Part shown: positions 19,652 to 30,550 of the stretch, piece by piece | Layout: every line of letters begins with the position of its first letter | How positions within the stretch are numbered: the stretch's first letter is position 1 | Source of the DNA: Halocafeteria seosinensis | Lineage: Eukaryota > Sar > Bigyra > Bicosoecida | NCBI GenBank assembly: GCA_001687465.1 | Contig: LVLI01000013.1 | Span: forward strand, 1 to 64,000 | Length of the DNA: 64,000 nucleotides | Direction: 5' to 3' | Translations under genes and position numbers: made by a program | The notes under the pieces: model-generated | Seen by the model: only the letters and a program-made list of their open reading frames with translations | Told to the model about the DNA's origin: nothing | Database searches by the model: none

Positions 19652-21238
19652 ATGATATTGTCCATGAGGGTGTTCAAGTACAGTATATGTGGTGCTGTCG
19701 CCTTCGCACTGACTACCTTGGTTGGTGGTCTCTGGTGCATCCATTTGCCGGCATCTCTCAGCCGTGTGAGTCCTCATGCTGGTGGAAATGCAAAAAGGAT
19801 GTATCCAAAAGACTACGTAGATAGACACTTGGAGAAGAGTAATGATGTCTCTAGCTTTGGTGCGTTTCGGCATCGAGAGAATTGGACCTGGGCCTCCATT
19901 GGTTGTGACTCCACTAAAGTCAATGAAGACTTGCAGGTTACTTTGTCCCGATATTACGGTATGTCTCGTAATCAAAACGACTATAACTTCCTTTTTGACT
20001 GTATACATCGCCGGGAGACGCTTCAAGATAAAGGTTTGACACGGGACACGTTCAAGAAATTGAAACCGAACTCACGCATATTCCATATCCCAAATTTGAG
20101 ACCTCACCACACAGCAAAGGAGCAGCTCTGCGAAATAAGCACGAAAGCATACAACACGTTCGGAATCCATATTGTACCTCCGTGCGTGGCAACCCCCACG
20201 TACGAAGAGATCGACGGTGAATCCATTTCTTCATCCCACTCGCAGTGGCTGTTCAAAGAAAGTGACAAGCACGGGGGCAAGGGACAAATGGTTTTCAAAG
20301 ATGAAAAGATCCCGCCTTTGCCTAAGAAAGGGGTGGTGCAGGCTCTAATTACCCCTCTTTTGTTTGATGGCCGTAAAATTGACGTTCGTTTGTTCGGCAT
20401 TATCTCGTCGCTTGATCCACCCAGGATATACCTGTCTCAAAGTGGTTTTACTCGAATCGGAAGTACTAACACGGAAGCTGCAACTAACTTGGGGGGGCTA
20501 GAAAATAGGTACAAAATACAGCATTTTGCGACTGAACGGGGCGAAGCATCTGCAGGTTCGTTTGCCAACTACATGGCATTTATAAAAGGTCAAGGGATCA
20601 ACCCTCAAGTTGTTTGGGAGAAAATCAAGGACAAAATTGCGGCGGAGTTTCTTGTGTCTGGCCAACAGTATTTTGGATGCAAGACAAACACTATACCGTA
20701 TCCTTGTGGCACAACGTCTGCAAAGGCTGTGGTAGATCTTATCATTGATCACAGGGGTGAACCGTATATTATGGAGACGGGACTTGGAGGATTCGTCAAA
20801 GAGTATACGGGAGCGACAGAGTTTTTGCTACAGCCTCGAGGAAAGCACCATTTCGAAAGTTTTGACCCGGTGGCGTCCTTAGAAACGCGAAGGGCTGAAT
20901 GGGGGGTGATTTCTATGTTCATGGCTCCAGTAACAGAGGTAGGGGTGAAACACCGCTTCAACGAATGGCTAGGGAATCAAACAAGGTTGGTGCATCGACT
21001 CCACTCCTTATCGAAATACACGTACCAGGAGTGCTTGTCCCTACTGGAAGGGATGGCGGCTGAAGCCGCTCTTTCTTGTGAAGCAGGGGTGGTGAACATT
21101 CTACCCCGCAAGTGGAAAGTATACGATTCCAAGTTCAAATTCGATGAAGATGACAAGCTGCTTTATTCAGTGCATGAAGACTTTGCTAGTTTTTCCGGAG
21201 TAGGCAGAAACGACGACTGCTCGAAGGTAAAGTTTTAG
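19652..21238 (+). CDS. Signal-anchored tubulin-tyrosine-ligase-like (TTL) ATP-grasp protein
   Basis: Intronless, 528 residues from ATG 19652 (ATG 19664 is also possible). Residues 8-30 are a hydrophobic anchor (ICGAVAFALTTLVGGLWC). The TTL domain follows: WLFKESDKHGGKGQMVF (lid and ATP-phosphate contacts), VVQALITPLLFDGRKIDVRL with FGIISSLDPPRIYLSQSGF (the family's YI..PLL..G.KFD.R core), and VDLIIDHRGEPYIMETG. In usual TTLs the last motif is E.N, whose Asn and Glu bind magnesium; here it is ETG, so the Asn is replaced. TTL enzymes ligate amino acids to protein side chains in the cytosol. An N-terminal anchor would put this one in the secretory lumen, which is unusual. The substrate is unknown, and it may ligate an amino acid to a secreted protein or glycan (inference). 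Confidence 0.75.
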   Translation: MILSMRVFKYSICGAVAFALTTLVGGLWCIHLPASLSRVSPHAGGNAKRMYPKDYVDRHLEKSNDVSSFGAFRHRENWTWASIGCDSTKVNEDLQVTLSRYYGMSRNQNDYNFLFDCIHRRETLQDKGLTRDTFKKLKPNSRIFHIPNLRPHHTAKEQLCEISTKAYNTFGIHIVPPCVATPTYEEIDGESISSSHSQWLFKESDKHGGKGQMVFKDEKIPPLPKKGVVQALITPLLFDGRKIDVRLFGIISSLDPPRIYLSQSGFTRIGSTNTEAATNLGGLENRYKIQHFATERGEASAGSFANYMAFIKGQGINPQVVWEKIKDKIAAEFLVSGQQYFGCKTNTIPYPCGTTSAKAVVDLIIDHRGEPYIMETGLGGFVKEYTGATEFLLQPRGKHHFESFDPVASLETRRAEWGVISMFMAPVTEVGVKHRFNEWLGNQTRLVHRLHSLSKYTYQECLSLLEGMAAEAALSCEAGVVNILPRKWKVYDSKFKFDEDDKLLYSVHEDFASFSGVGRNDDCSKVKF

Positions 21239-21687
21239 TATGCACATTCGACAGCAGTATTCGTAACCACAATTCGTAGTTGCAATATAGACCTCAGCAG
21301 TTGCTTCTCTTCAAAGTCTTCGAAGACTTCGAGTCGCTCCTGGATCGACACTTTGACCAAACACAAGGCGCACGCATGTGGGAGAATCTGAGATAGTCCA
21401 CCACTGCTAACTGATGGAAACTATCAATTTCGCATGCTATAACGAACAATAATTTCTTCAAAAAATAGGTTTACTGGGCATGTTGTACAATGTATGCACC
21501 GTGCCAATAGTTGAAGTTGAATACACACACCGGAGAGGGCGCTGCCAAACTTCTTCGTTATTCGTCCATTGATGGCCCGATTCAGACGTTCGGTATTTAC
21601 TCTTATACAAAGGAATGCTGGTTGAACAAAGTATCGCAGTTGTGTGCGCTCATGGATTCAAGGAAGGAGTAACACTGTGTGGTTCCA

Positions 21688-22955
21688 ATGACTTGTACCC
21701 GTTGTCGACGTTGGTTTGCTTTTTCCATCGTTTCCTCCGTCTTGCTAGTGGGATTATTAGTTCTTTACGGAAGCTTAAAGTTCGATGGCAATCAGATACA
21801 GTTTGTATCAACTGTGACAGCTGTTGGGTATGACACTCGGCCTCATCCATTCCCCTCAATCTACCAAAACCAATCGCTCCACTCTTCGAAACAGATGGCT
21901 GATGCTGATGCTGAGTCAGTTACTAACGCAAGCGCCATGACTTATTTTCAGTATCAAATTTATAAAGACCTCAGCCCTTGGAACAACGGGGTAGGAATCG
22001 ACTCGTTGCGGTCAGAGTATAAGGCTCGAACAGGCGAGTTAGCACTTATATTCCAGAACAAGCTAATGGTAACAAGTGTCAAAGGGCAAGTTGCGAAAAG
22101 GAAGAAATGGAAAAATACCATGAACACCCTACTGAAGAAAAGAAAAATACCAAATGTACTGTTTTTGATCCATTTTTCGTCAATATCGGATGCGCCGGCA
22201 GATCACATCCTGAAGGCACCAGTATTTGCGATGGCTAAGACTGCAGTTTCCAGGGAGATCCTCTATCCAAATCCTTATTTCGTTGACTATCTTCAAATCA
22301 GAAGTCGCTTATTAGAAGCGTCTAAAAAGCCATGGAATACGAGAAAAGCTATCGGGTTCTGGCGAGGAGCATGTGGAAGAAGCACTACACGGCCGGAACT
22401 GGCAAGGCAGCGAGACCCTGAGGTTTTAGACGCCAAGCTGACTTCCAACTGTGCATTGGATCACTGGCCTAAGTCACAGAGATCCTGGATAAAAGGATTG
22501 ACTAAGGCCCCGAAATTAAAATTGACGTCCATGTCTAGCTTCAAGTAAGATTGTTAAAGCACACTTCGTAGCTGCTCTGCTTGTCAGTGTCTTCTCCCTG
22601 CAGATATCTAATTGTCATGCCTGGTTCTACGTTAGGATCTTACTCCAAAGCCATGCAATTTCTTAGCACACTCGGATCCGTCATATTATTATGGGAGAAT
22701 ACTGTTTCCGAATTCTATTATCATAAGCTGGAACATGGTATCCACTTCTTGAAAGTCGATAACAGCACAGTGATTTCTACTATTCGCTACTTACAACAGA
22801 ATGATGATTATGCCAGAGCGATAGCAAACAACCTCAATCAATGGATAAAGCTTCACTTCGACGAGAATCACCTCTACAGCTACTATACGAAATTGCTCTC
22901 GGAGTACAGCAGCATTCAAAATTTTTCATGCCCCTCAAGTCTTGCTGGGTTCTGA
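21688..22955 (+). CDS. CAP10/POGLUT-like O-glycosyltransferase, type II membrane
   Basis: Two exons (21688-22544 and 22604-22955) joined by a 59-nt GT-AG intron that restores the frame through KYLIVMPG. After a basic start, residues 11-30 (FAFSIVSSVLLVGLLVLYG) anchor the protein. The C-terminal half has the CAP10 signature blocks: KAIGFWRGACG, FKYLIVMPGSTLGSYSKAM, STLGSVILLWEN, EFYYHKLEHGIHFLKV and a final helix with a DENHLYSYYTKLL end. These match the lipopolysaccharide-modifying and protein O-glucosyl/xylosyltransferase family (CAP10, POGLUT, KDELC). The usual DG of the YKY...DG motif is PG here, a change worth noting. It starts 449 bp after the TTL-like gene on the same strand. Sugar specificity is not inferable. 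Confidence 0.75.
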
Positions 22956-25606
22956 TGGAGCACGGATACGCTGAGAAGGAATACCTATCCCCTCATAATG
23001 CGTCAGGCCTGTGGTTTTGAAGGTTCCCGATTTGATGGACCCACACCCACCGGCAAAATTTGATGGTTAAGCACCTTCCCAAAACGGATCTCCCTACACA
23101 TCACATACATTACGTCTATAGGCATTTATAAGGCTACACGGTCGTCACCTCCATTCCAGCTGAGGCGTTGTCTTCCATTTTGCAACTTTGCTTAACATCC
23201 ACACCTTGACTGAAGCGAATACTTGATTTTCGGAAGCATTTTATATGGAGATACGAGTCTACATTCCTGCTGCTGCCACTGTTGCACACACGTACGGAGA
23301 GAAAGTGGCCTAATGTGGATTCAGTCCTGAGAATTCAAATATTACCCCAGCCGTATGCTTCGAAACCAGACGACTTCCGAAGCTGCTGAAGCTTGATTAG
23401 TCAGACCGGAAACCCGAGTCACTTTCCAAAGAAAAATTAGCATGATCCATACTCTACATTCCTCACATCATGGCACTATTTGCGGGCAAATTCAGAATTT
23501 TAGCACATCGTCGAACCTTTCCCAACTTTCTGGTGAAACGCTGGACCGATTATTACGGAGAGTATGAGGGCTAGAAACAGTATACTAAAACCATAGCTCG
23601 TTTTTAGGAATACGTACACATGCTTGTTGGTACTTATTTTGTTATTAAAATTAGCTAGTAGATGTCGGTAACACTTGCAGGGATTCTGATATTACCGATT
23701 CTGTACCAATCGGCAACCAACCAAACTCTATAGGATTGGACGACACTACGTTGGCAACATAGTACAGTACTTGGAACGCTCTGAAACATACCTATACATT
23801 GATAATCAATAAATTCATTCCATAGGCAATAAACGGTGCGGTTAAGCCTCTTAAGGAATTTCGGTTCCGTTGGTTTCGTTTATGTCGGACGGAGGGGATG
23901 CGTCCACGGGGGCGGATGCCGACTGTGCGTTCGTGGCGGTGTCATGCATCCGCATCAGCCGACCAACTGGTTGAGCTCGAAGATCGGCAGCATCGCCATG
24001 AAAACGAAATTTTGAAAGAAAGCGTGTAAACGTAAACCTAACAGCCCTGGTCTTCCTACGTTTCACATAGTCATCGACGATGACAGCCTGTCATCAGGTG
24101 CACAAATAGCATGACTAAGTCATTGTAGTAGCACCCGGTGTAATATGTGTTCCACAACTCTTCTTCCGGTACGGTTAATACAAAACACAACCCTCAAAGC
24201 ATTGGAGTGCTATGTGCGTCCGGTAGCTATGCTCCTCAGCAGCAACCGGTTACCGTCACAATCATCTTCCAAGCTTGCATTTCTGGGTCATTGGGCGGAC
24301 TCGACTCTCGATTCTAGACAGCCGATAACGGAAGGCAGGTGCGGGTAAAACTCTGCGTATTCCAGAGGGACGTTTAGCATCAGGCGATACGAGCAATATC
24401 GGTATATACTTGACGGCTTGAGAGATTACGGTACACTTGGCTGCTTTTCTGGAATTTCCTTCACTGTCTCCTCAGAGCCTCAGCTGGCCTGCTATCTCCA
24501 GTTTGTCAGTTCAAAGTGTGGCAAATGCTCTAGTGTCTCATCATCTTCTCGCGAAGAGACCATGAGTGTTTCCTCTTGCTTCAGCTCTAAGGAGGAGCTC
24601 TGCATCACGCTTACAGAAATGTAACAGAACTACCTCCAACTACGATCATGTGGTCAATCCACGGAAATGTGGATCCCCGTCCACTCAGTTTCCCGTGGTC
24701 CCGACAGCCTGCGACAGGGTTCGTGTGTACAGCGCCACACTGTCATGTATACTGATAATCACGGAGAGGGTGAATCAAATATATCCTCTTTAGTGAATGT
24801 GGACACCATTGGAGTGGCCTGTCAAAGAGAACAAAGGCCGCAGTTGCATCCGAAGTTCTAGAAGCAAGTACAATTGAATACGCAGTAGGGACAATACAAT
24901 TGTACAATTACGGGAAGGGCATTTGGTACCCATGATATGGGTGAAAATATCAGCGATCACTCAGCACTCCGCCAGTAGAGCGTGTTTCCACGACGGCTAA
25001 CAATTACAAGCGTACAACTTCACTGCATAATAGAGCATATGAAAAGCGCATAATATACATTGTTACAATGCGTAACAAATTTACGCGTACTATGGCATGG
25101 CACAAGCTGGAGAGGTTGACCTCGCCTTGGGGGCCAGCCTAGCAGCGTGAATGCCAGAGTCCGTATTCAACCACACGCTGTGACATTTCAAACAGTTTAC
25201 TGCCATTTTAACTCCACCCCCTTGCTAGCCATCTACGAAGTAATCCCGCTCCTGGAGTGGCGCTGCCTACCAGCAGACAGCAGTCCCTATCTCGAGCAAG
25301 TCGCTCAATTTACAGCCATCGCGATGTTCGTCTATATTCATGGTATACAAACTATCTGTACGTCTAGGACTCTATCGTCAGGTTCCCTTCAAGACATCAT
25401 ATAAGACTCTTATGATTAAGAGGCTAGGTAGCCTAGGCTCCGATTGTGAGATTCATCGCTCTTCCTGCAGGCTGCCGGCTGCAGAGCTGATGAATTCTTC
25501 TGTTGTGTGTTTGTTATGTAGCTACGGATAGGTTATACTCAAATGACAACACGTATTGAATGCCACATTAGAACCCCGTGGTACAGGCACTGTTATTATC
25601 CTCATA
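22956..25606. other. Gene-poor stretch
   Basis: About 2.6 kb without a recognised gene. A minus-strand frame (24090-23851) reads VIVDDYVKRRKTRAVRF and continues into a basic, then Ala/Ser/Pro-rich end. It is preceded by a possible CAG acceptor and could be a last exon, but no upstream exons were found. The A/T-rich part at 23560-23830 holds nothing recognisable. Confidence 0.4.
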
Positions 25607-28207
25607 ATGGACCCCATGGGCCACTTTCACGCCTGGGGATTCACCCCCAGCCTCGACCTTATTGAGCTCTACAGAGCGACTTGGGCGCTCAAAACACAAC
25701 GAAAAGGCACTGAGAGTATTGACACTGCCAAGCAAGAAGATAGGGATGCTGAGAAAGAAAAAGAGGAAACTAAAAAGCATGGGGCGAAGCGTCCTTTGAA
25801 TGTGCTCTTAATGCAAGTGGGAGACATCCGCCATGTGCTTAAAACCATCGCGCAGAAGGGGCGGCACAGGACCCTTCATATTAGTGACGACGAGGATGAT
25901 TTGACAGACCGGCCTATTCACGTAAGTGCGACAGACTTACGGAGGTCGATGCGGTTGGTTGCCATGCGTGATTTTGGCGTTTGAATGTGATATGATGCCA
26001 GTTCTACGTTTACGATAAGCCCATTGAGAACATTGCACGCCACATGTTGTTAATGTCTATTGCATTGGATTGGTCTATACCCCTGAAACGGCGGGTGGTA
26101 GCATGGTTGGAAACTTACGGAAATACGTTGGTACCTGAACGCACCTCCAAATACATAGCCAGACAGCGTATGCGTTTAGTGGACTTCATCACCAGCATCG
26201 GAAATGATGAAGACGATGAAAAGAATGCTCCTAGCATGGGCGGTTCAACCAACGCGTTGAATGAACGGAGGATGGACCAACAACGTCAGCGACGTCATGC
26301 AGTTCAGATCCTGAAGCAAGTGATTGACGTTAGTTATCTGAGGTACAGAGAGAGGGATGAATTAGAAAAGCAATTCTTATCGTGGAGCCACGATTCTGAA
26401 TGCAGAGGTACGTTTAGTTTAAATACAGATGACTGAGCCTTAGGTCTTATAGTGTACGGTTCTTTGTCGCCGCCTCAGTGGAAAAATACCGGGAACAGAG
26501 ACTTCGCAACCATTTTGGAACCCGTTTCGACTTCCGTAATAATTTGATAGACTGGGATTACCACATGGATATTCTTCCGTATGCTGGTATGGGCGAGCTT
26601 ACTCCGCTCTCTGTTACCGAGATCTATCATCCCCGAGTTGCTCCGCAGGAGTGATTCATGCCCAACACTATAGACAATGGAGGAACACGGGAGTAGCCTT
26701 TGAATTTGGAGATGCAACATACACCAATGCAAACCGGAGGTATGTCCTTAATTTTGCTTTTAATGATAATAAAGAAGTTGATATCAAATGCAACTGTACT
26801 GTTGCTGCCTTTTTTATGGGAACAGTTTAACTTCGTACGTTGAAGGCAAGGAGCGCGGCAAGTCTGCCCTCAGGAGGGGATTTTGGGGAGATATCATTTG
26901 TAGCCCCTATCATGCTGTGGGTACCTCTGCTTTTACTGGCGATAAGACATATTTGGGTACGTCAAAAACTCAAAAGGAAAAAATCGATAATACTCGCCGG
27001 AAAGCTCAAGAAGAATACGCTTCCGGCAACTTTCAAACGAAGACCAGTGCCCATGACGGATACATTGGAGATGATAGTGTGAGAGAAATATTTGGTATCG
27101 GTCCCGAAGAGCCTGTCAGACAGTATCCCCATTTCAAGGAAGGTATTAGCTCGCAAAAGGCGATGGAATGTGTTCGAGGGTTGTTTGAGATTGTCCATCG
27201 TCATGCTGGCTCCGAGCAATACCGGCATGTAGGTGTGGTCTTTGTTTTCCGTCTTCCTTTGTTGCATCCACTTACTTTTGCGTCTCTTGCAGAATTCTAT
27301 GGAAATAGCCACTTACAACATTCTCTCGTGGATGTTCGAAATCGAAAGTGGTTTTGCATACGGCATGCAGGAACAGCATGAACTCTACTCGGGTCTAGGT
27401 AGTGCTGAAGCTACTGCTGCTCCACCGGAGCAACTCAGCGGTTCAGATCACCTTGTACACGAATACCTGGAGCACCAGGCTTTACAGCGCACTCGCTCAA
27501 TTGGAAACAGGCTGGGCGCTTTTCAAGTAATACCATTTACCGGAGATTTTGCTCAGCTGCTGGAGAAAATCGAGCAGTGCCGAACTTCGTCTTTGCAGCC
27601 AGAAACAGCCGCCGCATGCAACGATGAAACTCGGGAGGAGAATATCACAGCTCAAAATCACCCATTTTACCAGTTTTTTGACGTTGTGGTCGTCGGTGGT
27701 CGGGCAGCGCGTTACTTCGACTTAGATACTGAGAGCAGCGTTTCATCTGTGCATGCAAATGCTCCCGATTTCACTAATATACTAGCTCCACGGGCTACTG
27801 TCATTGCTGAAACGGCTCGCAATGTGCTCAGTATGAAGAGAGAGTCTCGAAAATCCTTTGAGCAGAACATTATTAGCCTAGCACTTCGCAAAGGGCTTCG
27901 ACTGATTGGTACTGATCGGGTGCTGAGTGGTGACACGTTTTCAGTGGGCTCAGTAACCGAGACGACACCGGAGCAGAGTCGTCCCGCAACAGATCACATC
28001 AACAAATATGGTGAACATTCTGCAGCAATGAAATATGTCCTTAGTGAAATATTAAGACACAATGCGCGATCTGGCGACAACCCCCCGGGGGAGCACCTCG
28101 TGTTTGAGTGGGACGTGCACACGGCTTCGTCGCGTAAAAGAGACTACTCTCGGGTTCAGAGCGCTCTATATGAAGCAGCATCAAGCCGGGAACCCGATCA
28201 AAGTTGA
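25607..28207 (+). CDS. DNAAF3: Dynein axonemal assembly factor 3
   Basis: Six exons: 25607-25921, 26002-26407, 26479-26586, 26649-26739, 26826-27228 and 27293-28207, coding 745 residues. All five introns (62-86 nt) are GT-AG and keep the frame. Family landmarks appear in order: GHFHAWGFTPSLDL near the start, LNVLLMQVGDIRHVLKTIA, IHFYVYDKPIENIARHMLLM, LIDWDYHMDILPYA, WRNTGVAFEFGDATY, GFWGDIICSPYHAVG and ATYNILSWMFEIESG. DNAAF3 (Chlamydomonas PF22) works in the cytoplasm in preassembly of inner and outer dynein arms. It is longer than the human protein, mainly through an acidic/Ser-rich insert and an extended C-terminus. This gene shows that the organism builds motile cilia or flagella at some stage. 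It is convergent with the AP endonuclease gene. Confidence 0.93.
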
Positions 28208-28768
28208 AGCTGGCTTCAATTAGACCCGACGCAAGCCCTTGTGCATGCCGATTGATATTTTGACTGGGCGACTATAATCGCCACGAAGTACTCTCACCCC
28301 GTTGATACTTTTTAGCTTCACTCTGATCTCTTGTGTCTAGTATCGATCGGTATCACCGAAGATGAAGTTTGGAGCGAAGAGGATTTGCGAAGCGCATGGT
28401 TGGCCTACCGTTACGAGGGTTAAGTGTGGAATGATCCATGTGTGGCAATGAATATCTGACATGTCGAAGGAGTATACTGATCTAATCTCACTAACCCTGG
28501 ATAACTGCACATCCAGTGTCTATTGTTATCATACGATCGTAAGGTCTATACATAGCATGTAGCACACAACAGGTGATATGACTCTATTCCACGAACACCA
28601 CCAACACCGAAACCCAGCAGGAAGATTCTGCTAGTATTGTTGTTGAACGGATGACAACTGTAACCGAAAAGGCGCAGGTACAATAAATACAGGTGTTCCT
28701 CCTGTGCGGGTGGCCGCACCGTTCTTCTCAAACCATTGACGAGCACCCACCGACATACGTACTATGTT
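28208..28768. other. Convergent intergenic region
   Basis: It lies between the 3' ends of the DNAAF3 gene (+) and the AP endonuclease gene (-). No ORF with domain support is present. It should hold both transcripts' 3' untranslated regions. Confidence 0.6.
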
Positions 28769-30323
28769 TTACAGCTTTAAATCGACACCGACAGGGACGT
28801 GATCAGAACCTCTGAGGAACCAACGCACGAAGACAGATTGAACCTGGTGGACAATGTCCTCTGAGACAACTGTGTAGTCCAATTTCCAACCCTTGTTCTT
28901 CTCACGCAAATTGAAACGATAACCCCAGAAAGTAAACTGCTGCTGCTTCGGATACTTTTCACGGAATACGTCGTGGAATCCAGCTTGTAGGAGAGCGCTG
29001 AAATTCTCGCGTTCCGAATCGCAAAATCCAGCAGATTTGTTTCGCTGCAGAGAGAGAGAGAGAAAAAAAAAAGTTCATTTTGTGAGAGGTGGCTGAGCCC
29101 ACCAGCAGGGATAATGCAGCCTACATTGCTAATCGGATCATGGATATCCATTTCAAGGTGTGCTACATTCAAATCTCCGCACAGAATCTGCAGTCTTTCT
29201 TGAACCGACATCGGCAATCGGTACATGAATGCGAAGACCCACAACATACCACAGGCTTTTTCGTTTTCAGTTCCTTCAGATACTCTCTAAAGGAGGGATC
29301 CCATTGTTTCGTTCTATACTCTAGACGAACAAGGTTTGGGCCACTATTTGGAACGTAACTGGTTCGCGCAAAAGGCAATGTTAGGTTCCAAGTCTACACG
29401 GACTGAGAGAGAGACAGACAGAGTTGACGTACGCTGTAACTACGTAGCAGTTTTCAAATTCCATTGTCGCGCTGCGCCCTTCACTATCATGTTCCTTCGC
29501 TCCAATACCGAAAAAAACATTGATTGGCTTTTTCTTTGAAAAACATGCTACACCAGAATACCTGATGGCACTAACAAACGCGATACGAAGTAGACAGCCG
29601 ATGGCTAATCCCCCCCACTAAAACATACCCTTGTTTCGTTTCAGAATTATTCCAGTACTTGAAGTAGTCCGGCAATATATTGCCCAACTGTGCCAAATCT
29701 TTGTCACCTATCTTGGTTTCAGATAGGCAAAGGACATCTGCATCCAAAGAACAATACAACTGGTACCCTTGGCTTTCATCACCCCTATACAAGCAGTACC
29801 GGAGGTCGTACCTGGGTCTTCATTCTCCACATATTCTTTCAAAAGATCTCCCTTTTTTAAGAGTGCTCTGATACCATTTACGTTCCTGCAAACGAGCAGC
29901 AAAACCTCGATACCTTGACTTCTTTGGCACCTGCTTGTACTGGCTGACGTACCATGATACTACTCTGAAACTTCCTTTTTTTTCGTGGAAAAGGCCTTTT
30001 GCTTGTGCTTCAGGAACATCATGCGCCTCATGGTATCCACTCACTACTCCTTCGGGGAGACGTGGACCCGGGTTACTCTTTTTCTTTTTGGAATGCTCCA
30101 CGGGCTTTGTATCTTCCTCTGTCTTCTGTTGTTTGGGAGAACTTGCTGCTTCTTCCTCATCACGTTCATCGTAGTTCTTGGGCTGGGATGTTGCCCTTCG
30201 TTTTCTCTGAGGGGGCATTGTATTGGGTAAAAATTGCAGTCTGAGCACGTCAATGCAAGTCGTGGAGGGAGTTCTGCGAGCTTGAAAACAGTGGTGGAAC
30301 GCTCTACACGTTAAGCTCTTCAT
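28769..30323 (-). CDS. APEX1: AP endonuclease 1 (exonuclease III family)
   Basis: Seven exons on the minus strand: 30323 (or 30218)-29953, 29885-29812, 29737-29629, 29561-29433, 29358-29250, 29187-29125 and 29044-28769. The introns are 62-80 nt. The enzyme cleaves DNA 5' to abasic sites in base-excision repair. Visible active-site blocks: [15 protein letters not shown] (metal-binding Glu), [15 protein letters not shown] (catalytic Tyr), LCGDLNVAH (Asp/Asn), [19 protein letters not shown] and [11 protein letters not shown] (catalytic His). ATG 30218 starts the nuclear-looking form, with a basic PPQRKRR and a KKKK patch (341 residues). An in-frame ATG at 30323 would add about 35 residues rich in Arg, Ser and Thr without acidic clusters, which could target mitochondria. 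One gene may therefore serve both compartments. Confidence 0.93.
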
Positions 30324-30550
30324 GAATAATTACACCATGTATCATTCGAGTGTTGTTCGCACAAAAAAATACAATGCTAGGGCTTCAATGCCCAGGACCT
30401 AGGTATGATAAACTGCGTCTGCAACTGCGATTGAACGCAGTCGTGACCGTATAGTCCTGTAGTCAGCCTAAGCGTTGTTGTTATCGACGACAAGTCAATT
30501 TTTTTTTGCTCTCTTCTAAGCTTATATTCGCAACTAACTCTACAGCAGCA

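Noticed and set aside
29935-30244. Three overlapping plus-strand ORFs opposite the AP endonuclease first exon
   Set aside because: They are antisense shadows of a Lys/Glu/Pro-rich coding exon whose minus-strand reading is fully supported.
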